In this document: positions 1-7,171 of the stretch, piece by piece
Position numbering within the stretch: the stretch's first letter is position 1
Layout of the letters: every line of letters starts with the position of its first letter
Assembly (NCBI GenBank): GCA_903827345.1
Contig: CAIKID010000078.1
Coordinates: 1 to 11,805, forward strand
DNA length: 11,805 nucleotides
Direction of reading: 5' to 3'
Source of the DNA: an uncultured Actinomycetes bacterium
Lineage (GTDB): Bacteria; Actinomycetota; Actinomycetes; Nanopelagicales; Nanopelagicaceae
Made by a program: the position numbers and the translations under genes
Notes under the pieces: model-generated
Seen by the model: only the letters and a program-made list of their open reading frames with translations
Database searches by the model: none
What the model was told of the DNA's origin: nothing

Positions 1-1
1 A

Positions 2-70
2 TCACTCGTGCGTCGAAGTTCGTTGGAAGATGTCTTCCTTCGACTTACAGGTCGCACTCTGGTCGACTAA
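2..70 (+). CDS. ABC-2 transporter ATPase, C-terminal end only (DrrA type)
   Basis: The window opens inside a gene whose last 22 codons can be read in frame before a TAA stop. The tail contains LEDVFLRLTGR followed by a short hydrophobic end (LVD). In DrrA-like ATPases of ABC-2 exporters, the C-terminus after the nucleotide-binding domain typically ends in LEDVFL.LTG, so the identification rests on that signature. Walker motifs lie upstream of the window and cannot be checked. The stop codon directly precedes the Shine-Dalgarno sequence of the first permease gene, as expected for an ATPase-permease-permease operon. In the complete system this subunit would hydrolyse ATP on the cytoplasmic face to drive export by the two following permeases. 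The substrate is not deducible. Confidence 0.8.
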   Translation, partial: SLVRRSSLEDVFLRLTGRTLVD

Positions 71-76
71 AGGTGG
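71..76 (+). promoter_or_regulatory. Ribosome binding site deciding the first permease start
   Basis: AGGTGG lies 10 nt before an ATG at 87, immediately after the ATPase stop codon. An in-frame ATG at 30 has no comparable site and would overlap the ATPase reading frame by about 40 bp. The Shine-Dalgarno sequence therefore favours 87 as the start. Confidence 0.65.
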
Positions 77-86
77 TGAATTAAGC

Positions 87-911
87 ATGGCTGCTCGCCA
101 AGGTTCCCTCGTGATAGTAGATGTAGATCGCATCAAGAGGCACGGCGCTCTCTCGGTTGTCGAAGGTCGTCTCCTGGTACTTCTAAAATATATCCCGGGG
201 CTGACTTCAGCGGCCGTTGCCAATCCATTCCTGTATCTCATCGCTATCGGCGTAGGTGTCGGAAAATTGATAAATGCTCACTCCGGCGGGGTAGACGGAG
301 TTAAATATCTCACCTTTCTCGCCCCTGCCCTTTTATCTACCGCTGCGATTCAAAATGCATTGGATGAAGTTGTGTTTCCCACCCTCGAGGGATTCAAGTG
401 GAATAAATCCTTCTTTGCCATCAACTCAACTCCAATATCTGGAAAGCAGATCGCAAACGGAATATTGATTGCTTCCCTTGTACGAGTCACCTTCTCTGTC
501 ACCATCTACGGCACCATCGTCTATCTCTTCGGTGGATTTACATCGATCCGTGGGTGGCTGGCTATACCTACCTCCTTCGCTGCCGCTGCAGCATTTGGCG
601 CCTTTATCATGGGAATTGCCGCATGGGCTAAGAATGATGATTCATTCTTTATGGTGCTCGGCCGCTTTGTAATGATGCCTCTCTTCCTATTTTCTGGCAC
701 TTTTTATCAACTCTCTTCGATGCCAATTTACCTCCGTTGGATTGGTTGGTTATCGCCACTCTGGCATACAACTGAACTGGGTCGATTTTTAACCTATGGT
801 CATCACATCAGCGGATTGATGTTCTGCGTACATATCGGGTATTTAGTAGCAATGTTCAGTTTTGGGATGCACTTCGCACATCGCCAGTTTGAGCAGAGGT
901 TGGCGAAATGA
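87..911 (+). CDS. ABC-2 type transporter permease, first subunit
   Basis: This is a 274-residue integral membrane protein of the ABC-2 permease family, the membrane half of a DrrA/DrrB-like exporter. About 35 polar or charged N-terminal residues precede six predicted hydrophobic segments, the first around 'ANPFLYLIAIGVGVG'. Near residues 195-225 is the family signature: a long hydrophobic stretch ending LFLFSGTFY, then a P..L.W..WLSPLWH.TELGR segment. The start at 87 is chosen because of the AGGTGG ribosome site and because the resulting length matches the next gene (276 aa). The stop overlaps the next start as ATGA (908-911), implying translational coupling. The two permeases are similar in layout but diverged in sequence, so a heterodimer is likely. 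Substrate unknown: drugs, lipids or glycans are all possible for this family. Confidence 0.88.
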   Translation: MAARQGSLVIVDVDRIKRHGALSVVEGRLLVLLKYIPGLTSAAVANPFLYLIAIGVGVGKLINAHSGGVDGVKYLTFLAPALLSTAAIQNALDEVVFPTLEGFKWNKSFFAINSTPISGKQIANGILIASLVRVTFSVTIYGTIVYLFGGFTSIRGWLAIPTSFAAAAAFGAFIMGIAAWAKNDDSFFMVLGRFVMMPLFLFSGTFYQLSSMPIYLRWIGWLSPLWHTTELGRFLTYGHHISGLMFCVHIGYLVAMFSFGMHFAHRQFEQRLAK

Positions 912-1738
912 TTACCGATAACGCAGTCTTGATCGCGCAATCACGGCGCGGCCGTTTTGCCGAAAGTCGTTATTCAGGACGAGCACATATTCTGCTCGAA
1001 CGAAGCCTCATTGCATTTAAGAACTCTGCATGGCTTGCAGTGCTCTCGGGATTCTTTGAGCCAGTGCTATATCTGCTCTCTTTTGGATACGGGCTAGGTC
1101 ATCTGATCGGGAAGATCCCCCTACAAAATGGCCATGTTGTGAGTTATGCGATGTACATCGCACCAGGTCTATTAGCTACCAGTGCAATGAATGGCGCGAT
1201 CTATGACTCTACGTGGAACGTCTTCTTTAAGTTAAAGCATGACCGCATTTATCAGGGAATGTTACAAACATCTCTAGGGCCGCTAGATGTTGCTTTGGGT
1301 GAGATCGGCTGGTCCCTGCTTCGCGGGTTCTCATATGCAATTGGTTTTATGTGCGTTGTGGTACCAGCAGGTCTAATCACGAGTTGGTGGGGAATTCTGG
1401 CTGTACCCGCTGCCGTGCTCATCGCCTTTGGTTTCGCCTCAGTGGGCATGGGAATCACATCGTGCTTTAGCACTTTCCAGCAGATGGACTACATCAGTAT
1501 CGCGATGTTGCCGATGTTCTTATTTTCTGGATCTTTCTACCCACTCACGGTATATCCCGGATACTTGCAGGGAATATTAAAATCGTTACCGCTCTGGCAG
1601 GCGATCGCAATGGTTAGAGATCTCACTTTGGGAATCGTTAGCTGGGGAATTTTGTGGCACGTGCTTTACTTCGTTGTTATGGCTTCGGTAGGAGTAGCAA
1701 TTACAACTCAGAGACTTACTAAGCTCTTCCTACGGTAA
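908..1738 (+). CDS. ABC-2 type transporter permease, second subunit
   Basis: This 276-residue protein begins inside the stop codon of the preceding permease (ATGA overlap). It has the same architecture: a basic N-terminal segment of about 35 residues, then six hydrophobic segments. The ABC-2 hallmark is visible as MLPMFLFSGSFYPL followed by a SLPLWQAIAMVRDL segment around residues 197-235. With the first permease and the upstream ATPase it should form a heterodimeric inner-membrane exporter. The TAA stop (1736-1738) is immediately followed by the stop codon of the convergent DUF3040 gene, with no base between them and no hairpin terminator visible. Transcripts from the two directions may therefore run into each other. 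Confident about the family; the transported compound is unknown. Confidence 0.88.
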   Translation: MITDNAVLIAQSRRGRFAESRYSGRAHILLERSLIAFKNSAWLAVLSGFFEPVLYLLSFGYGLGHLIGKIPLQNGHVVSYAMYIAPGLLATSAMNGAIYDSTWNVFFKLKHDRIYQGMLQTSLGPLDVALGEIGWSLLRGFSYAIGFMCVVVPAGLITSWWGILAVPAAVLIAFGFASVGMGITSCFSTFQQMDYISIAMLPMFLFSGSFYPLTVYPGYLQGILKSLPLWQAIAMVRDLTLGIVSWGILWHVLYFVVMASVGVAITTQRLTKLFLR

Positions 1739-2092
1739 TTAATTGTCGTAGTTACGACGATCCCAACGTCCTTCTAAACGATCGCTCCATTTTGGCTTCT
1801 TTGCCTTAGGCATACCTTTGCCGGCTCTACCCATTGAAAAATTGGTGAAGATAAAGAAAGCACCGGTCAGAGCAATGACAAAGCCCAACAATCCAACAAC
1901 AATCAGCTTGGCAACGAGACCGCCGAAGAGAATCCCCATTCCAGCGAGTACTCCAAAACTCCCATAAAAGACCAAGCTTCCCTGCTTGGTGCGTGCGCTA
2001 CCCGTGAGGGTGGAGACGAGGCGGGGATCTTCTTGCTCGAAGGCCGCTTCCATCTCTGCAAGCAGTTTGCGTTCGTGATCAGAGAGAGCCAT
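1739..2092 (-). CDS. DUF3040 family small membrane protein
   Basis: A 117-residue protein opening with MALSDHERKLLAEME and then FEQEDPRL, the conserved start of the actinobacterial DUF3040 family (a 'LSEHEQRLLEQIE...EDP' type pattern). Two adjacent hydrophobic segments (about residues 40-85) are followed by a basic tail ending in a SDRLEGRWDRR segment, also typical. The family is a small membrane-anchored protein of unknown function, largely limited to Actinobacteria. I chose the ATG at 2092 because homology starts there. An in-frame ATG at 2140 would add 16 residues of unrelated sequence. The gene lies downstream of dinB on the same strand and is probably co-transcribed. Its 5' region carries repeats that seem to have moved it away from a good ribosome site (see findings). 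Its stop directly touches the convergent permease stop. Confidence 0.82.
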   Translation of the reverse strand: MALSDHERKLLAEMEAAFEQEDPRLVSTLTGSARTKQGSLVFYGSFGVLAGMGILFGGLVAKLIVVGLLGFVIALTGAFFIFTNFSMGRAGKGMPKAKKPKWSDRLEGRWDRRNYDN

Positions 2093-2154
2093 GTGGCAAA
2101 GAATAGGGCAGTCGCGCCAAACTGCGCCATCTAGAGCCATCTAGAGCCATGTGG
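2085..2154. repeat. 12-bp direct repeat (copies at 2085-2096 and 2143-2154)
   Basis: AGAGCCATGTGG is present at both ends of this stretch, 58 bp apart. On the - strand each copy reads CCACATGGCTCT. One copy holds the ATG next to the dinB stop and the other holds the ATG at which DUF3040 homology begins. The spacing is not a multiple of three. Confidence 0.9.
2131..2150. repeat. Perfect 10-bp tandem duplication before the DUF3040 gene
   Basis: CTAGAGCCAT occurs twice in direct succession (2131-2140 and 2141-2150). Read on the - strand, each copy begins with ATGGCTCTAG, so the duplication creates two ATG codons 10 bp apart, in different frames, just after the dinB stop codon. Confidence 0.9.
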
Positions 2155-3354
2155 TTACCTCTCAGAATCCTCACTGCTTCGCTCAAATAATCGCGCCGGA
2201 CGGACGGAGGCATCGCCGAAGCGCGCCTTCGCCTGATCCATCGCGCGGGTCGCCTCGCGCCAGCCACTTTCGCGCTCCCCCAGCTCGAGTTGTACCGAAG
2301 CGCCATCCGAATCCACCAGGTTTTCTAAGCCAATTCCGATTAAGCGGATACGTGCGCGATCGAGTTTGAGAGCTATATATAACTTTTTTGCAACGTCATA
2401 GCACTCTTGCATCCCATTAATCGGTAGCGCGACTGTTTTAGAGCGCGAGATTGTTTTGAAATCGGCGAAGCGTACCTTGATAGAAATTGTCTGTGCGGAC
2501 ATCTGGCGAGCACGCAATCTAGAACTCGCCTTTTCGGTAAGGCGCAAGAGTTCGCGCAAGATCTCTTCTTGATCTTCTAAATCTCGCGCAAAGGTTTCGG
2601 CGGCGCTAATGCTTTTATCGGGTTCATCGGGAGTCACTGGCCGATAGTCACGGCCCCACGCAAGTTCGTAGAGATGAACTCCATTTGCTTCACCAAGCGC
2701 TCGTACCAGGGTCTGCCGCGGCGTATTGGCAATATCGCCTACGGTGCGCAGACCCAATCGCAACAACTCCTCATTTGTCTTGGGTCCAACTCCCCAGACC
2801 GCGCTAACAGGTAGTGGGTGTAAGAAATCTAAGACTTTTGCCGGATCAACTTCGAGCATGCCATCTGGTTTGCAAGCTTGTGAAGCTAGTTTTGCAATGA
2901 ACTTTGTTGTCGCAATTCCCACCGAACAAGTGATACCTGCCTGCGCCAATACATCGGCGCGGATTCGCCGCCCAATCTCAGGGCCATCGCCCATTAATTT
3001 GCGCGATCCCGTTACATCGAGAAAGGCTTCATCGAGTGAGATCGGTTCGACGAGCGGTGTGTAACTTTCGAAGATTTCCATAACCCCACGCGAAACTTCG
3101 CTGTAACGATGGTGGTTGGGAGCCACGAAGATTGCATGCGGCGCCATCCGTTGTGCGCGACCGACTGGCATGGCAGCGCGAATTCCAAATTTGCGTGCTT
3201 CGTAGTTGGCGGACAAGACGACTCCACGAGCTCCGGCTCCTACAACGACAGCTTTGCCGCGCAGTGATGGATCATCTTTCTCGGCGACCGATGCATAGAA
3301 AGCATCCATATCCACATGGAGGATCGTTGCGATCTCATCCATGTTCTGGCTCAT
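2155..3354 (-). CDS. dinB: DNA polymerase IV (Y-family translesion polymerase)
   Basis: A 399-residue Y-family DNA polymerase that copies past damaged or distorted template without proofreading. The N-terminal palm motif VDMDAFYASV supplies the first metal-binding aspartate (D15) and a tyrosine steric gate (Y20). SLDEAFLDV holds the second acidic pair (D108, E109). The thumb helix-hairpin-helix is near residues 187-209 (VWGVGPKTNEELLRLGL), and the little-finger domain occupies about 250-345. Near the C-terminus, VQLELG (354-359) sits where actinobacterial DinB proteins carry a beta-clamp binding QL.L(F/L) motif. An oddity is alanine at 24, where the motif usually reads ASVE. The start overlaps the upstream dnaE2-like gene by 20 bp; a second in-frame ATG four codons in (3342) is possible. 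Position in the LexA-controlled cassette implies damage induction. Confidence 0.95.
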   Translation of the reverse strand: MSQNMDEIATILHVDMDAFYASVAEKDDPSLRGKAVVVGAGARGVVLSANYEARKFGIRAAMPVGRAQRMAPHAIFVAPNHHRYSEVSRGVMEIFESYTPLVEPISLDEAFLDVTGSRKLMGDGPEIGRRIRADVLAQAGITCSVGIATTKFIAKLASQACKPDGMLEVDPAKVLDFLHPLPVSAVWGVGPKTNEELLRLGLRTVGDIANTPRQTLVRALGEANGVHLYELAWGRDYRPVTPDEPDKSISAAETFARDLEDQEEILRELLRLTEKASSRLRARQMSAQTISIKVRFADFKTISRSKTVALPINGMQECYDVAKKLYIALKLDRARIRLIGIGLENLVDSDGASVQLELGERESGWREATRAMDQAKARFGDASVRPARLFERSSEDSER

Positions 3355-6300
3355 AAACTCGCAGATTACGCCACTTCTCGTAAGAGTCGGTCAGTTCCCA
3401 CGCCTGCGTCGCACGCAATGAAATTCCGCGCGGGCCAGTGCGCCTGACTTCTCCCCGCACCAAGAAGAGTGAAGAGGTAAAGAGCAAGTTGCCACTGCTC
3501 TGCTGGATATCTTCGAAGAAGGTCACATCGTTGCAGCCATGCCCATCATCCAGGGTAAGGAAGATGACGCGCTTGCCGGTACGAATCGGTGGCATCTGTA
3601 GCGCCACCTTGACCCCCGCCACCAAGACCGATTCGCCAGAGGGTTTGTGAATCAGATCCGATGAACGCACCGCCCCCACATGGTTGAGAAATTCCCCATA
3701 GAACTCGAGCATATGGCGCGAGATATCCATGCCGGTCAGATCTAATTCATGGCGCACCTCTTCGGCAGATGATAAGCGCGGCAAACCGCTCGATTCGAGT
3801 GGTGGTGGTGTTAAACCGAGAACCATTTGATTGGTTGCAGTACCGCGCATACTGACGCTCGACAACTTATAAAGGTCTTGTAAATGCAGCAGCAGGTCGC
3901 GGCGATTGAGATCGCCTTGATCTAGCTGATGCAATTCATCAAATGCGCCCACCATGATCAGCGCTTCGCAGATTGGTCTGCTGACCCCCGCACGCGCGAC
4001 GAAATCAGCGAGATCAAGATAAGGGCGCGAGAGAATAATTCCGGCGAGCTCACCATCGTTGATTCCCGCGATATCGCGCAGCGCCATGCGAATCGCATAT
4101 CCCCGCGCATCGGGCAGTACCAAACTCTTGCCGGTACTCAACAGATCGGGAGCAAGGTAAGGAGCGCGCGCTGAACCATCAAGATCCACTCGTTCCACCC
4201 TGTAATCGCGATCAGATTTATTGACATCGATCGGCAAGATAGCGATTCCCCACTGCCGCGCTTCATCCAAGATCAAACGCTTGGGATACATGCCGGGATC
4301 ATGGGTGAGCAACCCTGCAATAAAAGGGGCCATGTAATGCGTCTTGAGCCATGCCGATTGATAAGTCGGTAGCGCAAAAGCAGCAGCATGCGCTTTACAG
4401 AAACCAAAAGATGCAAAAGATCGCAATATCTCCCAGACCTCATCGATGACAGCGTTGGTATATCCGCGTGCCAGCGCCGCGGGATAAAACCAATCGCGTA
4501 CTTCTATCTGTCCTTCGGGGCTACCCATCAAGCGCCTGCGTTCATCGCCCGCCGCCAAGGTACAACCCGACATGATCGAGATAACTCGAATTACCTGTTC
4601 GTGAAAGACAACAACGCCTTCGGTCTCGTGCAGCACGTCATAGAGATCAGGATGAATCAGATCACGCGGCCTAAGCCCTTGCCTGCCATTTAAGAAGGGC
4701 ACGATCATGTCGCTCTTAACCGGTCCGGGCCGGAAGAGTGAAATATCAATGATCAGATCGGTAAAGGTATCGGGTGCAAATTTTCCGACGAGTTCACGCT
4801 GCCCTGGACTTTCGATTTGAAAGATACCCAGGGTGCGCGCAGATTTAATTAAATCGAATGTAGGTACATCGTCGAGCGCGATCTCATCGATATCAAGATC
4901 AACGCCATCAACACGTTTGATCTCACCCAGCGCATAAGAAATCGCCGATTGCATCCGCACTCCGAGAATATCGAGCTTGAGCAGGCCGATCGCTTCGACA
5001 TCATCCTTATCAAATTGCAACATCGGATACCCACTGGCATTGATCTCGATCGGCGCATAATCGAGCAGACCTGGATCGGATAAGACAACAGCACAGGGAT
5101 GCATCGCCAGATGGCGTGGCAGGCCATCGAGTCTGGCGGCCAGGTTGATCGCCGTCTTAAGGATCGGGCTATTGAGATTAAGGCTTTTAAGCTCCGGCAG
5201 ATTCTCCAAAGCCTTTTGAATATTGCGCGATCTAATATGCGGCATCGACTTGGCGATCAGATCGATCTCCATCGGCGCAATCCCCAGCGCTGCACCCACA
5301 TCGCGGATCGCATGACGGGCCTTATATGTTTCGACCATTGCAACGGTTGCTGTCGAACTATTGTCGCCTGGCGCATACTTTGTACTCTTAAAGCCATAGC
5401 GATCAAAGACCGCGCTATATATTTCTAGCCTGCGATCTGATTCAACATCGATATCGATATCGGGCAGCTCTGCCCGCAAGACAGAACAGAAGCGTTCCAT
5501 CAAGAGCCCTTGGCTAATCGGTTCTACCCCAGATATCCCCAGCAGATAACAGATCAAAGAGCCCGCACCAGACCCACGCGCCGCCACCCGAATCCCGCGC
5601 GCCCGCGCCATATCGGCAACAGCAGCAACGCTTAAGAAATAGGGCTCAAAGCCCAGTGTTGTAACGGTTTCTAGCTCTTCTTCTAACCGCACCGCCGCCT
5701 TAACAGAGAGCTCGCCCGTATAACGTGAGAGCGCGGCCCGCGTGCGTTGTCGCAACTCGGAAGGATCAACAATATGCGGCAGATGAATTGCACCCAGGCC
5801 AATATCTCGCCGCGGTGACAAGCGCAGCCGTTGTGCCAAATCTTCGGTATCTGCCAGCAAGCGGTTGCCGTTGCGCTCTCCGGCAGCCCGCGCGATCTCA
5901 TCGCCCACCCAGGCCATCTCGGCGGGGTTCTTTAAATATGCTTCGCTATTGCTGCGCTCTACATGTTTGTAATGCAGCGGCACCAACTTGCGCGCCGAAT
6001 CCAATACATCTGCCACCGGCCCATCTTTGCGATCGAGCATCCGTACCGCATTGCTTAAAATCGCGGGAAGATTGTTATCGCGCGCAAAGCCCAACATCCG
6101 TGCCGCATGCGTTGTCGACAACGGCCCCGTCCCCGCCCGCAGGTGCGAGGTGCATTCGATTACCTGTCCTGCAAATAGATCAGCTACAGAACCATAGATA
6201 GAGATCGCCTCTTCACCACGCCGCGCGTTGATCGCCGCCGCCAATTGTGAATCAACGCCATGCGCCAGAATTAATTGCGATGAATATTGCGCCGCCGAAC

Positions 6301-6631
6301 TCAACACTTTATACGTTAACAATTTATCTTCACTCAAATTAATACTGGTGATCAAACGATAGAGCGCACCCAACCCATCGCCCTGCGCAAAGATGGTGAC
6401 GCGATACTTCTTCTGCAGAAAACTTAGATTGACACCCAAGATCGGTGCCACACCCATCTCTTCACAACTCTTCGCAAACCTGATCGCGCCAGCAGCGCCG
6501 TCGCGATCAGTCAAGGCAATCGCACCAGCACCTTGCTCCGCAGCTCGTTCGACCAAGCGGGCCGGCAAGGCAGTGCCATATTTAAAGGAGTAACCACTCG
6601 CCACCGAGAGGTGTGTAAATGGAATCTTCAT
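3335..6631 (-). CDS. dnaE2: Error-prone DNA polymerase III alpha subunit (DnaE2/ImuC-like)
   Basis: A 1098-residue C-family DNA polymerase. The N-terminal PHP domain (about 1-215) looks metal-dead: the usual HLH is HLS (7-9) and the usual TDHD is TDRD (41-44), so PHP exonuclease activity is unlikely. The polymerase core is intact: RGSGAGSL (352-359), PDIDID (390-395) with catalytic D391 and D393, the third aspartate in LLKLDILG (D554), FRPGP (633-637) and GFCKAHAAAFA (743-753). A C-terminal OB fold (about 1001-1080) ends the protein, without the extra tau-binding region of replicative DnaE1. The DMIVPFLNGRQG segment after FRPGP and the length fit the DnaE2 class. The ATG at 6631 overlaps the upstream stop as ATGA and is preferred to a GTG at 6661 that would overlap by 34 bp. 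dinB follows with a 20-bp overlap. Confidence 0.9.
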   Translation of the reverse strand: MKIPFTHLSVASGYSFKYGTALPARLVERAAEQGAGAIALTDRDGAAGAIRFAKSCEEMGVAPILGVNLSFLQKKYRVTIFAQGDGLGALYRLITSINLSEDKLLTYKVLSSAAQYSSQLILAHGVDSQLAAAINARRGEEAISIYGSVADLFAGQVIECTSHLRAGTGPLSTTHAARMLGFARDNNLPAILSNAVRMLDRKDGPVADVLDSARKLVPLHYKHVERSNSEAYLKNPAEMAWVGDEIARAAGERNGNRLLADTEDLAQRLRLSPRRDIGLGAIHLPHIVDPSELRQRTRAALSRYTGELSVKAAVRLEEELETVTTLGFEPYFLSVAAVADMARARGIRVAARGSGAGSLICYLLGISGVEPISQGLLMERFCSVLRAELPDIDIDVESDRRLEIYSAVFDRYGFKSTKYAPGDNSSTATVAMVETYKARHAIRDVGAALGIAPMEIDLIAKSMPHIRSRNIQKALENLPELKSLNLNSPILKTAINLAARLDGLPRHLAMHPCAVVLSDPGLLDYAPIEINASGYPMLQFDKDDVEAIGLLKLDILGVRMQSAISYALGEIKRVDGVDLDIDEIALDDVPTFDLIKSARTLGIFQIESPGQRELVGKFAPDTFTDLIIDISLFRPGPVKSDMIVPFLNGRQGLRPRDLIHPDLYDVLHETEGVVVFHEQVIRVISIMSGCTLAAGDERRRLMGSPEGQIEVRDWFYPAALARGYTNAVIDEVWEILRSFASFGFCKAHAAAFALPTYQSAWLKTHYMAPFIAGLLTHDPGMYPKRLILDEARQWGIAILPIDVNKSDRDYRVERVDLDGSARAPYLAPDLLSTGKSLVLPDARGYAIRMALRDIAGINDGELAGIILSRPYLDLADFVARAGVSRPICEALIMVGAFDELHQLDQGDLNRRDLLLHLQDLYKLSSVSMRGTATNQMVLGLTPPPLESSGLPRLSSAEEVRHELDLTGMDISRHMLEFYGEFLNHVGAVRSSDLIHKPSGESVLVAGVKVALQMPPIRTGKRVIFLTLDDGHGCNDVTFFEDIQQSSGNLLFTSSLFLVRGEVRRTGPRGISLRATQAWELTDSYEKWRNLRVYEPEHG

Positions 6632-6990
6632 GAGGGTCTGGATGTGGGGCGTATCTGCCACTTGCCAGTGATCTCATCCAACTCAATCTCAAAGGTCGCC
6701 AGCGCCCCCTCAGGAGCGGCTTCCACCCGCCAGATCGCCTTGCCCCCATCATCAAAGATCACATCTTCGAGTGGAGCCTTCTGTAGCCGACCATCATCGA
6801 TCCGGTTCCACCAGCCCCCAGATTCGCGCCACCGCGACACAATCGCGTGCACATGGAAGCGCCGCCCCTTATAAATGAACTCCATGGGCTCGCCCTGAGG
6901 CGCAATTACCCGCGCCCCAGGCGTCTGGGCAGCCCCAGCTACCCCAGGGACGGATCCTGGAGTGGCTGGGTTTGAGGCTGATTCGAACAT
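6628..6990 (-). CDS. DUF6504-like protein heading the SOS polymerase cassette
   Basis: A 120-residue soluble protein. The first 30 or so residues are rich in Pro, Ala and Gly and look disordered. The conserved part runs from about residue 36 and contains FIYKGRRFHVHAIVSRWRE, a GGWW motif, then AIWRVEAAPEGALATFEIELD. This pattern (a basic R.F.V..I..RW stretch, paired tryptophans, then W/YRVEA) matches my memory of the DUF6504 family, whose members often accompany dnaE2 or Y-family polymerase genes in actinobacteria. Its function is unknown; a small accessory role in lesion bypass is a guess from location. The ATG lies inside a perfect LexA palindrome. The stop overlaps the dnaE2-like start by ATGA, so translation of the polymerase is probably coupled to this gene. 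An internal start at residue 36 (MEF...) cannot be excluded. Confidence 0.75.
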   Translation of the reverse strand: MFESASNPATPGSVPGVAGAAQTPGARVIAPQGEPMEFIYKGRRFHVHAIVSRWRESGGWWNRIDDGRLQKAPLEDVIFDDGGKAIWRVEAAPEGALATFEIELDEITGKWQIRPTSRPS

Positions 6991-6999
6991 ATGTTCGAA
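6982..6999 (-). promoter_or_regulatory. LexA (SOS) operator overlapping the start codon
   Basis: TTCGAACATATGTTCGAA is an 18-bp perfect palindrome containing CGAAC-ATAT-GTTCG, an exact match to the Gram-positive/actinobacterial LexA (Cheo) box consensus CGAACRNRYGTTCG. The ATG of the DUF6504-like gene (6988-6990) is in the centre of the palindrome. A LexA dimer here would cover the start codon and probably the transcription start, repressing DUF6504, dnaE2, dinB and perhaps DUF3040 until RecA-driven LexA cleavage. Confidence 0.9.
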
Positions 7000-7024
7000 A
7001 GATAGTACCCCGAGGTGACAGGGG
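6999..7024 (-). promoter_or_regulatory. Candidate promoter for the SOS cassette (near-leaderless)
   Basis: On the - strand a TTGCCC (-35-like, 7019-7024 region) is followed 17 nt later by TATCTT, with an overlapping TACTAT nearer by 3 nt. Either -10 would place the transcription start within or just before the ATG at 6990, giving a leaderless or very short leader and putting the LexA palindrome over the start site. No Shine-Dalgarno sequence precedes this ATG, which agrees. Motif matches are weak, so the element is tentative. Confidence 0.35.
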
Positions 7025-7171
7025 CAAGTGGCTGGGTTTTCAGCGTGATTAGACTCACGGAAAATTAAAAAGTGGGTTGGACTGAACCTAAAGTTCTAAT
7101 CCCTTCAAGCGCACAATCTCGTTATTTGAGAGAATTCCTAGTGAAATAGTCTTTGAGTTGAAGCTGCTGGA

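Larger units (their letters stand above)
6961..7039. repeat. 13-bp direct repeat (copies at 6961-6973 and 7027-7039)
   Basis: AGTGGCTGGGTTT occurs twice on the + strand, 66 bp apart, flanking the LexA operator and the putative promoter of the SOS cassette. The inner copy lies within the first codons of the DUF6504-like gene; the outer copy is intergenic. Role unknown. Confidence 0.85.

Noticed and set aside
2079..2306. 75-residue open frame on the - strand covering the dinB end and the repeat region
   Set aside because: It is mostly a shifted frame of dinB. Only its last part, from the ATG at 2150, is of interest as a possible out-of-frame leader and is treated under the repeats.
4849..6597. 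Several open frames of 66-158 codons on both strands inside the DnaE2-like gene
   Set aside because: They lack ribosome sites and recognisable motifs and are explained by the codon pattern of the long polymerase gene.
6632..6661. GTG start for the DnaE2-like protein 10 codons further upstream
   Set aside because: It would overlap the DUF6504-like gene by 34 bp without a ribosome site, whereas the ATG at 6631 forms a standard ATGA overlap and homology begins right after it.
7044..7059. Hairpin CGTGA-TTAGAC-TCACG in the intergenic region as a terminator
   Set aside because: The stem is only 5 bp and no T run follows on either strand; it ends no gene.
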